This document shows, piece by piece, positions 42,164-50,936 of a stretch of 64,000 nt of DNA (its first letter is position 1; each line of letters opens with the position of its first letter). Location of the stretch: positions 1,550,001 through 1,614,000 of the forward strand of contig JADJOI010000003.1 in the NCBI GenBank assembly GCA_016713875.1. Reading direction: 5' to 3'. The position numbers were made by a program, and so were the translations under genes. The notes under the pieces are model-generated. The model was not told the origin of the DNA. It saw only the letters and a program-made list of their open reading frames with translations, and made no database searches. This DNA comes from Flavobacteriales bacterium. Lineage in GTDB: Bacteria; Bacteroidota; Bacteroidia; Flavobacteriales_F; PHOS-HE28.

Positions 42164-43777
42164 TCAGGCCTTCACCGTGGTACGAGGCGCGGCGGCGAGC
42201 ACCTCGGGCTCCACACCGTCCTTGTACTTGGCGAAGTTGTCGTTGAACGCCTTGGCCAGGCGCTCGGCCTGCTGGTCGTAGGCGGTCTTGTCCTTCCAGG
42301 TGCTGCGCGGGTCCAGGATGCCGTCGGGCACGTGCGGGCAGGTGGCCGGGAAGCTCACGCCGAACACGGGATGCTGCCGGTAGTCCACGCTGTCGAGCTC
42401 ACCGCGCAAGGCCGCAGTGATCATGGCACGCGTGTACTTCAGCTTCATGCGTTCGCCGGTGCCATAGGCGCCACCGCTCCAGCCGGTGTTCACCAGCCAG
42501 ATGCGCACATCGTGCTGGCGCAGTTTCTCGCCGAGCATGGCGGCGTACTGGCCGGGGTGCAGGGCCAGGAAGGGCGCGCCGAAGCAGGCGCTGAACACGG
42601 TCTTGGGCTCGGTGACCCCGGCCTCGGTGCCGGCCACCTTGGCGGTGTATCCGCTGATGAACCAGTACATGGCCTGCTGCGGGGTGAGGCGGCTGATGGG
42701 AGGCAGCACGCCATAGGCATCGCAGGTGAGGAAGAAGATGTTCTTCGGGTGGCCGCCCATGCTGGGCACGGCGATGTTGTCGATGTGGTGGATGGGGTAG
42801 CTGACGCGCGTGTTCTCGGTCTTGGTGCCGTCGCTGAAGTCCACCTTGGTGGTGCCCTCGTGGAAGACGATGTTCTCCAGCAGGGCGCCGAACTTGATGG
42901 CGTCCCAGATCTGGGGCTCCTTCTCGGCGCTGAGGTCGATGCACTTGGCGTAGCAGCCGCCCTCGAAGTTGAACACGCCGGAATCGCTCCAGCCGTGCTC
43001 GTCATCACCGATCAGGCGGCGGTCCGGGTCGGCGCTGAGGGTGGTCTTTCCCGTGCCGCTGAGCCCGAAGAAGACGGCGGTATCGCCATCCTTGCCGATG
43101 TTGGCGCTGCAGTGCATGCTGAGCACGCCGCGCTCCTGGGGCAGCACGTAGTTCAGCACGGTGAAGATGCCTTTCTTGATCTCGCCGGTGTAGCCCGTGC
43201 CACCGATGATGATCATCTTCCTGGAGAAGTTGATGATGGCGAAGTTGTGCTGGCGCGTACCGTCCTTGGCGGGATCGGCGGTGAAGCCGGGCACGCACAC
43301 CACATGCCACTCGGGGGTGAACTCCTCCAGCTCGGCCGCGGTGGGGCGGATGAACATGTTGCCCGCGAAGAGGGCGCTCCAGGGGTACTCGGCGACCACG
43401 CGCACGTTGAGGCGGTAGGCGGGGTCGGCGCAGGCGGTGGCGTCCTTGACGTACACATCACGGTTCATCAGGTACGCGCACATCTTTTCGTAGAGGGCGT
43501 CGAACTTGGCGGGGTCGAAGGCGATGTTGACGTCGCCCCACCACACCGTGTCCTGCGTCTTGGCGTCCTTCACGCAGAACTTGTCCTTGGGGCTGCGTCC
43601 GGTGAACTCACCGGTGTCGATGGCCAGGGCGCCGCTGTCGGCGAACACACCTTGGCCGTTGACGATGGCGTGTTCGATCAGCTCTGCGGGCTCGAGGTTC
43701 CAGTAGGCATCGCCCACCAGGCCCAGGCCGATGGAGGAGAGGTCCGCGTTCTTCGGTCGCTTGCCGAACTCGTTCAT
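42164..43777 (-). CDS. pckA: Phosphoenolpyruvate carboxykinase (ATP)
   Basis: This 537-residue enzyme converts oxaloacetate and ATP to phosphoenolpyruvate for gluconeogenesis. Motifs seen are FTGRSPKDKF (substrate loop), GTGYTGEIKKGIF, the kinase-1 P-loop FFGLSGTGKTTLSADP and kinase-2 LIGDDEHGWSD, plus VSYPIHHIDNIAVP and WLVNTGWSGGAYGTGERM near the C-terminus, the last two specific to the ATP-dependent family. The ATG at 43777 gives the standard N-terminus; a perfect TACCTTTG box lies 24 bases upstream. Confidence 0.97.
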   Translation of the reverse strand: MNEFGKRPKNADLSSIGLGLVGDAYWNLEPAELIEHAIVNGQGVFADSGALAIDTGEFTGRSPKDKFCVKDAKTQDTVWWGDVNIAFDPAKFDALYEKMCAYLMNRDVYVKDATACADPAYRLNVRVVAEYPWSALFAGNMFIRPTAAELEEFTPEWHVVCVPGFTADPAKDGTRQHNFAIINFSRKMIIIGGTGYTGEIKKGIFTVLNYVLPQERGVLSMHCSANIGKDGDTAVFFGLSGTGKTTLSADPDRRLIGDDEHGWSDSGVFNFEGGCYAKCIDLSAEKEPQIWDAIKFGALLENIVFHEGTTKVDFSDGTKTENTRVSYPIHHIDNIAVPSMGGHPKNIFFLTCDAYGVLPPISRLTPQQAMYWFISGYTAKVAGTEAGVTEPKTVFSACFGAPFLALHPGQYAAMLGEKLRQHDVRIWLVNTGWSGGAYGTGERMKLKYTRAMITAALRGELDSVDYRQHPVFGVSFPATCPHVPDGILDPRSTWKDKTAYDQQAERLAKAFNDNFAKYKDGVEPEVLAAAPRTTVKA

Positions 43778-43801
43778 GTCCGTAGGGTTGGAATAGGGCG
43801 G

Positions 43802-43809
43802 CAAAGGTA
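43802..43809 (-). promoter_or_regulatory. -7 box of pckA
   Basis: The minus strand reads TACCTTTG, a perfect TAnnTTTG match, 24 bases before the ATG. It rules out the longer in-frame extension, which would start upstream of it. Confidence 0.55.
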
Positions 43810-43840
43810 GAGGAAGGCCGGGTGGGCGGGCCAACATCCG

Positions 43841-44230
43841 TCAGTGTCCGCGGCGGGCACCCACCAGCAGCAGGAGCCAGCCGGCGATGAAGCACAGGCC
43901 GCCCAGGGGCGTTACCGGTCCGATGAACGGTGTAAGCCCTTGGGTGCCAAGCAGGTCGCGGGTGGCCAGCAGGTACAACGAGCCGGAGAAGGCCACCACC
44001 CCGGCGAGGAGCAGGCCGCCGGTCAGGCGGAGGGAGCGTTCCGGGATCCGGTCGTGCAGGGCGGCCAGCAGCAGCAGGCCAAGGCCGTGGTAGAACTGGT
44101 ACTCCACCCCGGTGCGCCACTGGGCGAGGGCCTCGGGCGACAATACGGCCCGCAGGCCATGGGCCCCGAAGGCACCGAGGGCCACGGCGATGGCCAGCAC
44201 GGCGGCTCCGGCGGTGATGTTCCGACGCAT
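43841..44230 (-). CDS. DUF423 membrane protein
   Basis: A 129-residue protein with four hydrophobic helices: AAVLAIAVALGAFGAHGLR at the N-terminus (GAFGAHGL is the family hallmark), WRTGVEYQFYHGLGLLLLA with the conserved His, LTGGLLLAGVVAFSGSLYLL, and GPVTPLGGLCFIAGWLLLL. Function is not known for the family. A CACCTTTG box occurs four to five bases upstream of the ATG on the minus strand. Confidence 0.92.
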   Translation of the reverse strand: MRRNITAGAAVLAIAVALGAFGAHGLRAVLSPEALAQWRTGVEYQFYHGLGLLLLAALHDRIPERSLRLTGGLLLAGVVAFSGSLYLLATRDLLGTQGLTPFIGPVTPLGGLCFIAGWLLLLVGARRGH

Positions 44231-44255
44231 GGCGCAAAGGTGGGTCGAAAAGCGA

Positions 44256-44281
44256 AGCCCCCCGGATCACCGGAGGGCTTG
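44256..44281 (-). terminator. Hairpin terminator after the LPP20-like lipoprotein gene
   Basis: AAGCCCCCCGG (44256-44266) and CCGGAGGGCTT (44271-44281) pair with one mismatch around an ATCA loop. On the minus strand it is followed by CGCTTTTCG, giving a short T-run. It lies 17 bases after the stop at 44299. Confidence 0.6.
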
Positions 44282-44298
44282 CACGATCGTGGGGTGGA

Positions 44299-44898
44299 TC
44301 AGCGCTCGTTCTTGAGCTTCTCCATCTCCTTGTCGAAGGTCTCCTTGAACTTCTCGTAGTCGTAGTCGATGCGGAGGCGTTCGTCCTGGCTGAGGCGCTC
44401 GTTGTACTCGCTCAGCAGGTCCTGCGCGCTGAGCTCGATGGCGAGGTAGCTCTTGTAGGTGTTCTGCGGGGTCTTGGTGAGCTTCTCGCAGATGGTGCGG
44501 GTGCCGCTGAGGCGCTGGTCGGTGACCTCGCGGGTGAGGCCCTCGAAGCGCTCGGCGATCTCCTCTTTGTTGTTGAGCTCGCGGCTGTTGACGTAGTTGT
44601 CGACGACGCGCTTGACGGCAGTGTTGATGTCAGCGGCGAGCTGACCGCGGGCCGCGTTGAGGGCCTTGCTCTTGGCGGTCTGCTGGTCCATGCTCTCGCC
44701 CACGGCGTTGGCGCGGAAGAAGTCCTTGTTGGTGAAGTACTCGGGGCCGGAGCAGAGCACCACCACCTCCACCTCGTTGGGGGGGGGCTGGGTATTGTTC
44801 TCGGCGATCTTCTTCTTGGGCTTGCAGGAGGCCATGCCGGCGGCCAGCAGGGCGGCCGACAGCACAAGGGTGGCGGGGCGGAGGGTCGTGGTGCTCAT
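44299..44898 (-). CDS. Lipoprotein with LPP20-like core
   Basis: A 199-residue lipoprotein (MASC-KPKKK, acylated Cys about 25). The mature region VEVVVLCSGPEYFTNKDFFR, then TAKSKALNAARGQLAADINT and VTDQRLSGTRTICEKL, resembles LPP20/FlgO-type secretion and amyloid-system lipoproteins, in which a conserved A-x-x-x-A-R-x-x-L helix follows a first strand. The C-terminus is a charged helix (DYEKFKETFDKEMEKLKNE). It is the last of a run of lipoprotein genes on this strand and ends at a hairpin. Role unknown. Confidence 0.7.
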   Translation of the reverse strand: MSTTTLRPATLVLSAALLAAGMASCKPKKKIAENNTQPPPNEVEVVVLCSGPEYFTNKDFFRANAVGESMDQQTAKSKALNAARGQLAADINTAVKRVVDNYVNSRELNNKEEIAERFEGLTREVTDQRLSGTRTICEKLTKTPQNTYKSYLAIELSAQDLLSEYNERLSQDERLRIDYDYEKFKETFDKEMEKLKNER

Positions 44899-44974
44899 GG
44901 TCGTCGACGTGGTTCGTGTCGTTGGGTTGCGATTTTGCGAACGGCGTGCCAAACTTCCGGAATGCCCGTGGTTC

Positions 44975-46357
44975 CTACAAGATCGCGGCGATCAATGCGG
45001 GCACAAGGTCCTGGCGCAGGTCCTGGGCGCCCTTCTTGTAGGCCTCCAGGGCGGCCTTGTCGTAGGCCAGTTGCACGCCCTTCATGCCCTGGCGGCCGGT
45101 CTGGTGCACCAGTTCGCCGGTGCGGCGGTCCGTGCAGGTGAGGGTGATGTCGAGGAAGGCGGTGTAGAAGCCGCTGGTGGTGCCGCCCTCGCGGGTGTCG
45201 GCGGCCAGCACGATCACCAGGTCGCTCTCGGCCTCGCGGTCCACGAAGCGGAAGCCGCGGCGGGCGAGCTCTTCGCGCAGGGCGAGGGCCACGCCGGCGT
45301 TGGCCAGCGCCGAGCCGTAGGCGCGCTCATCGGCCTTCAGCAGCACGCGGGGCATGCGCAGGTCGATGGGCACATGCAGCTCGGGCACGCTGAGGCTGGC
45401 AGTGAGGGTGCGCACGATGGCCGGGTCGCCGGCGCCGTTCACCAGGGCGTCCAGGTCCAGGCGGACGAGCAGCTCGGGCGCAGGGGCCTCCAGGGACACC
45501 CCCTCCACGGTGATCCGGGCATGGCCGTCGGCGTCGGTGCGCTTGGCCACGCTCACCTTGCCGGCGCTGCCTGGGTAGGAGGCGGAGAGGGGCACCTGGG
45601 CCATGTCGCGCAGGACCCCGGAGGTCCCATGTCGCGCGCGGATGAGCAGTTCGCGGCGGTGGCCGTTGGCCGGTTCGAGCACGCAGCGTTCGGGCAGGCT
45701 GCCCAGGGTGAGGCCGGCGGTGAGGCCCTGCAGGCCGGCATGCAGCTCGTTGGCCAGCACCACGGACCGCCCGTCGATCTCCGTGCGGTCGGCCTCGCCC
45801 CAGTGGTCGCGCAGGGCGATCAGGGCGCGCAGTTCCTGATCGAACGCGCCGGGCAGGTCGCCGGCGTCGAGGGCGGCGCGGCTGCGGGTGTGAAGGTCGA
45901 TGGCCTGGGCCACGGCGGCGCGCTTCTTCTCGGCCAGGAGGCGGGCGTGCTCGGCCTTGCTCAAGCGGTAATAGGTCCAGAGCTCGGTGCCGCTGTCCCA
46001 GCTGTCCACCAGTTCGAAGCCCTCCAGCTGCTGGCTGGTACGGGTGCGCACCGTGCTGGTGTAGCTGTCGGTGAACTGTCCGCGGGTGTCCAGCGTGTAG
46101 AGCAGGCTGTTGCCTTCCACGGTGACACTGATCTCACTGGCCAGGTCGTTGAGGGCGTTCTGCTTGGCGGCCTCCTGGAAATCGGGCCGGTTCTTGGGAG
46201 CGATGCCGATGCCCACGTAATAGGCGCCGGTGACGGGCCGGCCGTCCACCCAGGCCGGGCGCACCGCCGGCGCGGGCGGGGGTGGCTGCTGCACGTGCTG
46301 GGCGGGTTTGCATGCGCCGGCGAGCAGCAGAAGGGACCAGCGGAGGGCGCGGCGCAT
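44975..46357 (-). CDS. LPP20 family lipoprotein
   Basis: A 460-residue lipoprotein with lipobox LLAGAC-KPA. Early mature residues AYYVGIGIAPKNRPDFQEAA and KQNALNDLASEISVTVEGNS match LPP20: a G-x-G-x-A strand followed by a helix and the EISV strand. It continues with RLSKAEHARLLAEKKRAA and Ig-like and DUF4384-like parts (EAESDLVIVLAADTREGG, FLDITLTCTDRRTGELVHQT near the end). Its ATG overlaps by one base the stop of the TPR/CsgG-like gene, so both are translated together. Probable periplasm-facing outer-membrane accessory. Confidence 0.8.
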   Translation of the reverse strand: MRRALRWSLLLLAGACKPAQHVQQPPPPAPAVRPAWVDGRPVTGAYYVGIGIAPKNRPDFQEAAKQNALNDLASEISVTVEGNSLLYTLDTRGQFTDSYTSTVRTRTSQQLEGFELVDSWDSGTELWTYYRLSKAEHARLLAEKKRAAVAQAIDLHTRSRAALDAGDLPGAFDQELRALIALRDHWGEADRTEIDGRSVVLANELHAGLQGLTAGLTLGSLPERCVLEPANGHRRELLIRARHGTSGVLRDMAQVPLSASYPGSAGKVSVAKRTDADGHARITVEGVSLEAPAPELLVRLDLDALVNGAGDPAIVRTLTASLSVPELHVPIDLRMPRVLLKADERAYGSALANAGVALALREELARRGFRFVDREAESDLVIVLAADTREGGTTSGFYTAFLDITLTCTDRRTGELVHQTGRQGMKGVQLAYDKAALEAYKKGAQDLRQDLVPALIAAIL

Positions 46358-47739
46358 CACGGGAGCTTCTGGGACACGTGGCCCACCACCTCGCGGGCGA
46401 TGCGGTCGCCGGCCTTGCGCATGGCGTCGTTCACCAGGGAGGCCACGGGCTTCACCTCGCGAGGGGCGTTCAGCAGCGTGCGCAGGTCGCGGCGGGCGCG
46501 GTCGGTCTGGTCCAGCGCGCCGTTGAGGCTGGGCAGAAGGGCTTCGCGGTCGCCTGCATAGTTGGCGTAGTAGGCGTGGTCCTCCTCGTTCACGTCCACC
46601 ACGCTGCTCACCAGCACTTCGCCGGTCTCCAGGCTCACCAGTCGGTAGCTGAAGGAGGCCACCACCTTGTTCTCCTGGAAGTGTTCGGTGTACTCCACGG
46701 GCTTGTACTTGGTCACCAGCACGGTTTCGCCGGTCTCGGGCACCTTCTGGCGGACGCTGTAGGCCTCATAGCCTTTCTTGGTGCTGAAGCGCGGTTTGCC
46801 GGCCTCCTCGCGATAGGTGATCAGGTCGCCCATCAGCACGGCCTTGGCGCCGATGAGGTTGCCCACCTGCACGGCCGTGGCCTGGTCCACCACGCCGCTG
46901 AGGCCGAGGCGTTGCTCCTCGAGGATGCGGTCCATGTTCTCGCGGTCCACCACCTTCAGGAAGGGATCGCCCGAGCCCGTGATGCCGCTCACGGTCTGGG
47001 CCTGCAGTCGGGCGGCGAGGTCGGTGCGCTTCCCGCTGCTGGCGAAAGGGAGCACGGCGATGGAGTACTGGCCTTTGGCGAGGGCCTCGGCGCGCAGCGC
47101 CGACGCGTCCTTGTAGGCGGGGTCCTTGGCCAGCACGCGGCTCAGTTCCTCGTGGGCCCGGCGGTACCGACCGCCTTCCAGGTCGCTCTTGGCGGCCCGG
47201 TACAGCGGCTCCAGGTAGGCGATGTTCTGCAGGCTGCTGGCGTCCTTGTAGCCGGGTTCCAGCTTGGCGATGCGGGCGAAGGTGGCCTCGGCGGCCTGGA
47301 ACTCCTGGTGCTCCAGCTGCCCCTGCCCTTTCGTGTAGAGCTCAACGAGGTGCTCGCCCTTCACCCGTTCGTACTCGTCCTGCTGATGTTCGGGGATCTC
47401 GAGCACCACGCCCAGGCGGCCGGCACGGTCGGCGTAGGCCTTGGCGTCGAGGTAGGTGTCCACCGCCTTGGCGCGGTCGCCGGTGCCGTTCACCTCGCGG
47501 AAGAAGGCGCCGAGCTTGTCGTTGAGCAGGGTCTGCCCCGCCTTCTTGAGGCCGATCTTGGCCTCCACGTTCTTCTGGTCGCGCTGCAGGGCCTGCAGGT
47601 ACATGTCCGCGGCTTCAGCATAAAGACCGGCCTCGTCGAGCTTCTCGCCCTTCTTCACATAGCTCTTGGCGCCGGAGCAGCCCGCCCACAGGGCGGCGGT
47701 CGCGGTCAGCACGAGCAGCGGTCGACGCAGGGAGGCCAT
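46357..47739 (-). CDS. TPR and CsgG-like lipoprotein
   Basis: A 460-residue lipoprotein (lipobox LWAGC-SGA). The N-terminal half consists of TPR-like helices (EAGLYAEAADMYLQALQRDQ, FQAAEATFARIAKLEPGYKD). From residue about 240 it has a CsgG/curli-assembly-like domain: YSIAVLPFASSGKRTDLAAR, LKVVDRENMDRILEEQRLGL and VVDQATAVQVGNLIGAKAVL, in which RENMxxILEEQ is diagnostic. ASFSYRLVSLETGEVLVS follows. It is the upstream member of a coupled pair with the LPP20 gene, suggesting an outer-membrane transport or stress complex. Confidence 0.85.
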   Translation of the reverse strand: MASLRRPLLVLTATAALWAGCSGAKSYVKKGEKLDEAGLYAEAADMYLQALQRDQKNVEAKIGLKKAGQTLLNDKLGAFFREVNGTGDRAKAVDTYLDAKAYADRAGRLGVVLEIPEHQQDEYERVKGEHLVELYTKGQGQLEHQEFQAAEATFARIAKLEPGYKDASSLQNIAYLEPLYRAAKSDLEGGRYRRAHEELSRVLAKDPAYKDASALRAEALAKGQYSIAVLPFASSGKRTDLAARLQAQTVSGITGSGDPFLKVVDRENMDRILEEQRLGLSGVVDQATAVQVGNLIGAKAVLMGDLITYREEAGKPRFSTKKGYEAYSVRQKVPETGETVLVTKYKPVEYTEHFQENKVVASFSYRLVSLETGEVLVSSVVDVNEEDHAYYANYAGDREALLPSLNGALDQTDRARRDLRTLLNAPREVKPVASLVNDAMRKAGDRIAREVVGHVSQKLP

Positions 47740-47767
47740 GGTCGGGGCGGTGCGGTGGTTCCGGCGC

Positions 47768-48775
47768 TCAGCGTCCGCGGATGTACGCGTTGAGCTCATC
47801 GACCGAGCTCTCGAAGGTGAACGCATCGTTCAGCTTGAAGTAGTTGCTCAGGTCGAACGTGTGGTCGTAGGCGAACTTGGCGAAATCGAGCTTGGTCTCC
47901 TCGAAGGTGAACAGCTCCATGATGCCCCTCACCTGGTCCACGGTGAAGCAGCGGTCGGTGGCCACCTGCTTGGCGACGCTCATCCGCGTGTCCTCGAAGC
48001 TCTTGGAGCTGATGCTGGACCTCGCATCGGCGAACTCGCCGCTGCTCATGGGCCAAGGGCATCCCACGCGGCCGGTGTAGCCGGGCATGGTGTACACCGG
48101 AGGTTCCGCCGGACGCGTGGCCGTGGTCTCCACCGGCTCGTCCAGGTCGGTGGTGACGGTGGTGGTGGTCGTGGTCGTCGTGGTGGTGGTCGTCGTGGCG
48201 CTGGTGCCCAGCACGGGGTCCGTCACGTTCACGTTCATGTTCACGCCCAGGCCGTTGAAGCCGACGGTCATGTTCACGTTCTCCCCGGTGCCCGGGGTGG
48301 TGGTGGTCTGCTCGGTGACCACCACGGTGGTGCCGGTGCTGCCAGTGCTTCCACCGCCGCCCGGGTTGGTGGCGCTGGTGGGCACATCGTCCTGGAAGCC
48401 CACGGGACGGGGCTTTTCATCGATCACCAGAGCGCCCGCGGCGGTGCCCAGGGCGGCTTCGCCTGTTGGGCGGAAGACCTTCTCCCCCTTCTTGTTGGTG
48501 GTCACCATCACGGTGTACTCCTTGCCGAGCGGGAAATAGCCCTGCTTGCGCACCTCCGGGATGGAGAGGTCCTCGAAGCGCACGAGCACCACGGGCGTCT
48601 CGTTGCGGATGCCGGTGGCCACTACGCGAGCGGCCGGCTTCTCGTTCTTCACATCTCCGTCCACCACCAGGGTGAACTTGACGCCATCATCGGTGAAGAG
48701 CACCAGGTCGCTGGTCTGGGCATCGGCCAACGCGGAGAGGAACAGGGCGGCGACAAGGGGGATCGGGCGTAGCAT
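47768..48775 (-). CDS. Exported DUF4476 protein with threonine-rich linker
   Basis: A 335-residue protein with signal peptide LRPIPLVAALFLSALADAQ. After a beta-rich N-terminal part (LVLFTDDGVKFTLVVDG, VLVRFEDLSIPEVRK) it has a low-complexity linker with a run of 13 Thr codons, then a C-terminal DUF4476 domain (PMSSGEFADARSSISSKSFE, CFTVDQVRGIMELFTFEE, KLDFAKFAYDHTFD). The function is unknown. A TACCTTCG box lies at 48792-48799 on the minus strand, 16 bases before the ATG. Possibly coexpressed with the lipoprotein genes that follow. Confidence 0.85.
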   Translation of the reverse strand: MLRPIPLVAALFLSALADAQTSDLVLFTDDGVKFTLVVDGDVKNEKPAARVVATGIRNETPVVLVRFEDLSIPEVRKQGYFPLGKEYTVMVTTNKKGEKVFRPTGEAALGTAAGALVIDEKPRPVGFQDDVPTSATNPGGGGSTGSTGTTVVVTEQTTTTPGTGENVNMTVGFNGLGVNMNVNVTDPVLGTSATTTTTTTTTTTTTVTTDLDEPVETTATRPAEPPVYTMPGYTGRVGCPWPMSSGEFADARSSISSKSFEDTRMSVAKQVATDRCFTVDQVRGIMELFTFEETKLDFAKFAYDHTFDLSNYFKLNDAFTFESSVDELNAYIRGR

Positions 48776-48855
48776 GGCTTCAAATGGGTTGCGAAGGTAG
48801 GTCCGCCACCGCCTTGGCAAGGCCTGTGCCAAAGGACGGAACGGAGCGCGCTGCC

Positions 48856-48863
48856 CATCTTTG
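48856..48863 (+). promoter_or_regulatory. -7 box of the saccharopine dehydrogenase gene
   Basis: CATCTTTG lies 31 bases before the ATG at 48895. The gap from the minus-strand gene start at 48775 otherwise holds only the TACCTTCG box at 48792-48799. Confidence 0.45.
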
Positions 48864-48894
48864 CGGACGCCGTCACCAGCCGGCGGCAGCGGTC

Positions 48895-50235
48895 ATGCGC
48901 ACGATCCTCATCCTGGGAGCGGGACGCTCCGCGTCGGCGCTCATCGCGCAGCTCATCCACGATGCCCCGAGCGAGGAGTGGCGCATCACGGTGGTGGACC
49001 GCGACCTCGCCCATGCGCGGGCCTTGGTGGGCGGGGGCACGTCGGTGGCCCGCGCCGAGCAGGGCGACGCCGGCGACCCGGCCGTGCGCGACCGCCTGAT
49101 CGCGGCGCACGACCTGGTGATCAGCATGTTGCCGGCCTTCATGCACATGGATGTGGTGAAGGACTGCCTGCGGCTGAAGCGCCACGTCATCACGCCCAGC
49201 TACGTGCCCGACCCGCTGTGGCCGCTGCACGCGGAGGCCAAGGCGGCGGGGCTCATCTTCCTGAACGAACTGGGCCTCGACCCCGGCATCGACCACATGA
49301 GCGCCATGCGCATCCTGGACCGCATCCGCGGCGAGGGCGGGCGGATGGAGGCCTTCGAGAGCTATTGCGGTGGACTGGTGGCGCCCGAAAGCGACGACAA
49401 CCCGTGGGGCTACAAGTTCAGCTGGAACCCGCGCAATGTGGTGCTGGCCGGGCAGGGCGGCATGGCCCGGTACATCAAGGACGGCAGCTACAAGTACCTC
49501 CCCTACCACCGGCTCTTCCGCGAAACGGTGCGGGTGACGGTGCCCGGCTTCGGGGACTTCGACGGCTATGCGAACCGGGACTCGCTGAAGTACCGGGCTC
49601 ACTATGGGCTGCAGGAGATCCCCACGCTGGTGCGGGGCACCCTGCGGAAGGCGGGCTTCTGCGCCGCGTGGGACGCTTTCGTTCAGTTGGGCTGCACGGA
49701 CGACGGCTTCGCGATGGAGCTGCGGCCCAACGCCACCTGGGAGGAGTACATGGAGGCCTTCCTGCCGCACGATGTGGAACGTGACGTGCGCTCGAACGTG
49801 GCCCACACCCTCGGCCTCGACCCGAAGGGCGAGGTGATGGACCGGCTGGACTGGCTGGGCCTCTTCGGCCACGAGCGCATCGGCGTGCAGGGGCTGAGCC
49901 CGGCGGCCACCTTGCAGCACTTGCTGGAGGCCAGGTGGAAGCTGGGGCCGGCCGACCAGGACATGGTGGTGATGTGGCACCGCTTCCGCTACACGGTGGA
50001 GGACCGGCACCAGGAGCTGCAGGCCTCGCTGGTGGTGCTGGGCGATGACCCGGTGCGCACGGGCATGGCGAAGACCGTGGGGCTGCCCCTGGCCTTCGCG
50101 GCACGGCTGGTGCTGGGCGACCGGCTGAAGGGCCGTGGCGTGCTGCTGCCGATCGAACGCGAGATCTACGACCCCATCCTGGACGCCTTGGAGGCGGCCG
50201 GCATCGTGTTCAATGAGGAGGAGGTCGAAGGCTAG
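48895..50235 (+). CDS. Saccharopine dehydrogenase family protein
   Basis: A 446-residue NAD(P)-dependent enzyme. The N-terminal Rossmann motif is ILILGAGRSASALIAQL, VISMLPAFMHMDVVKDCLRL and HVITPSYVPDPLWPL are typical, and FLNELGLDPGIDHMSAMRIL with CGGLVAPESDDNPWGYKFSW and SPRNVV-like FSWNPRNVVLAG define the saccharopine dehydrogenase (glutamate-forming) core. In Bacteroidota it functions in lysine catabolism or a related pathway (family knowledge). The ATG at 48895 opens the fold. It ends four bases over the convergent trmN6 gene. Confidence 0.92.
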   Translation: MRTILILGAGRSASALIAQLIHDAPSEEWRITVVDRDLAHARALVGGGTSVARAEQGDAGDPAVRDRLIAAHDLVISMLPAFMHMDVVKDCLRLKRHVITPSYVPDPLWPLHAEAKAAGLIFLNELGLDPGIDHMSAMRILDRIRGEGGRMEAFESYCGGLVAPESDDNPWGYKFSWNPRNVVLAGQGGMARYIKDGSYKYLPYHRLFRETVRVTVPGFGDFDGYANRDSLKYRAHYGLQEIPTLVRGTLRKAGFCAAWDAFVQLGCTDDGFAMELRPNATWEEYMEAFLPHDVERDVRSNVAHTLGLDPKGEVMDRLDWLGLFGHERIGVQGLSPAATLQHLLEARWKLGPADQDMVVMWHRFRYTVEDRHQELQASLVVLGDDPVRTGMAKTVGLPLAFAARLVLGDRLKGRGVLLPIEREIYDPILDALEAAGIVFNEEEVEG

Positions 50236-50936
50236 AACTTCAACAGGTACGGCGCCAGCAGCCTGCGGTACGCCTCGCTGAAGCGGCCGGGCCGGTGCTC
50301 CACGAGCAGTTCCTCCTGCCGCAGCGGCGACGGGCCGTGCACGAGTTCCAGGAGCACGCGTTTCGGTGGCCGACCTTCCAGATAGTGCAGCACGCAACGG
50401 CATGCGGGGGATAGTCCGTGGCCGGCGGCGATGGCGCAGAGGTCCGCCTCTCTGTTGAGCGGGATGATGCACACGAAGCGGCCGGCAGGCGCCAGCAACC
50501 GCGCGGTGACCTTCACCAGCTCCGGGAAGGTGAGCCCGCCGTCGTGCTTGGCCACACCGGTCCGGGCGTCGGGCGAGTCCATCTCACCGGCATAGAACGG
50601 CGGGTTGCACAGGATCCGGTCGTACGGCTCGCTCGCTCGCATGCGGCGGGCATCCATGCGGTGCACACGCACACGCGGGGCCCAAGGGCTCGCGGCCGCG
50701 TTCGCCGCCGCTTGTTCCGCCGAAGGCTCGTCGATCTCCACGGCATCGATGCGGGCGGCGGGGTTGCGCTGGGCGGCCATCAGGGCCAGCACCCCGGTGC
50801 CCGTGCCGATGTCCAGGATGCGCGCGCCGTCCACATCCGCCCACGCGCCGAGCACCACGGCATCGGTGCCCACCTTCAGGGCGCAGCGGTCCTGCTGGAG
50901 GCTGAATTGCTTGAAGCGGAAGGGCGTCGCGGCCAC
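50232..50936 (-). CDS. trmN6: tRNA1(Val) (adenine37-N6)-methyltransferase
   Basis: A 234-residue class I methyltransferase. The start FRFKQFSLQQDRCALKVGTD and AVVLGAW are specific to the YfiC/TrmN6 family; motif I is ILDIGTGTGVLALMAAQ, and the catalytic NPPF is in RILCNPPFYAGE. It would methylate A37 of tRNA-Val. The start is a GTG overlapping the rimM stop by one base, so the two are coupled. Confidence 0.92.
   Translation of the reverse strand: MAATPFRFKQFSLQQDRCALKVGTDAVVLGAWADVDGARILDIGTGTGVLALMAAQRNPAARIDAVEIDEPSAEQAAANAAASPWAPRVRVHRMDARRMRASEPYDRILCNPPFYAGEMDSPDARTGVAKHDGGLTFPELVKVTARLLAPAGRFVCIIPLNREADLCAIAAGHGLSPACRCVLHYLEGRPPKRVLLELVHGPSPLRQEELLVEHRPGRFSEAYRRLLAPYLLKF

Noticed and set aside
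42140..43810. A 556-codon plus-strand frame opposite pckA
   Set aside because: The minus strand encodes an unambiguous PEP carboxykinase; this frame is its shadow.
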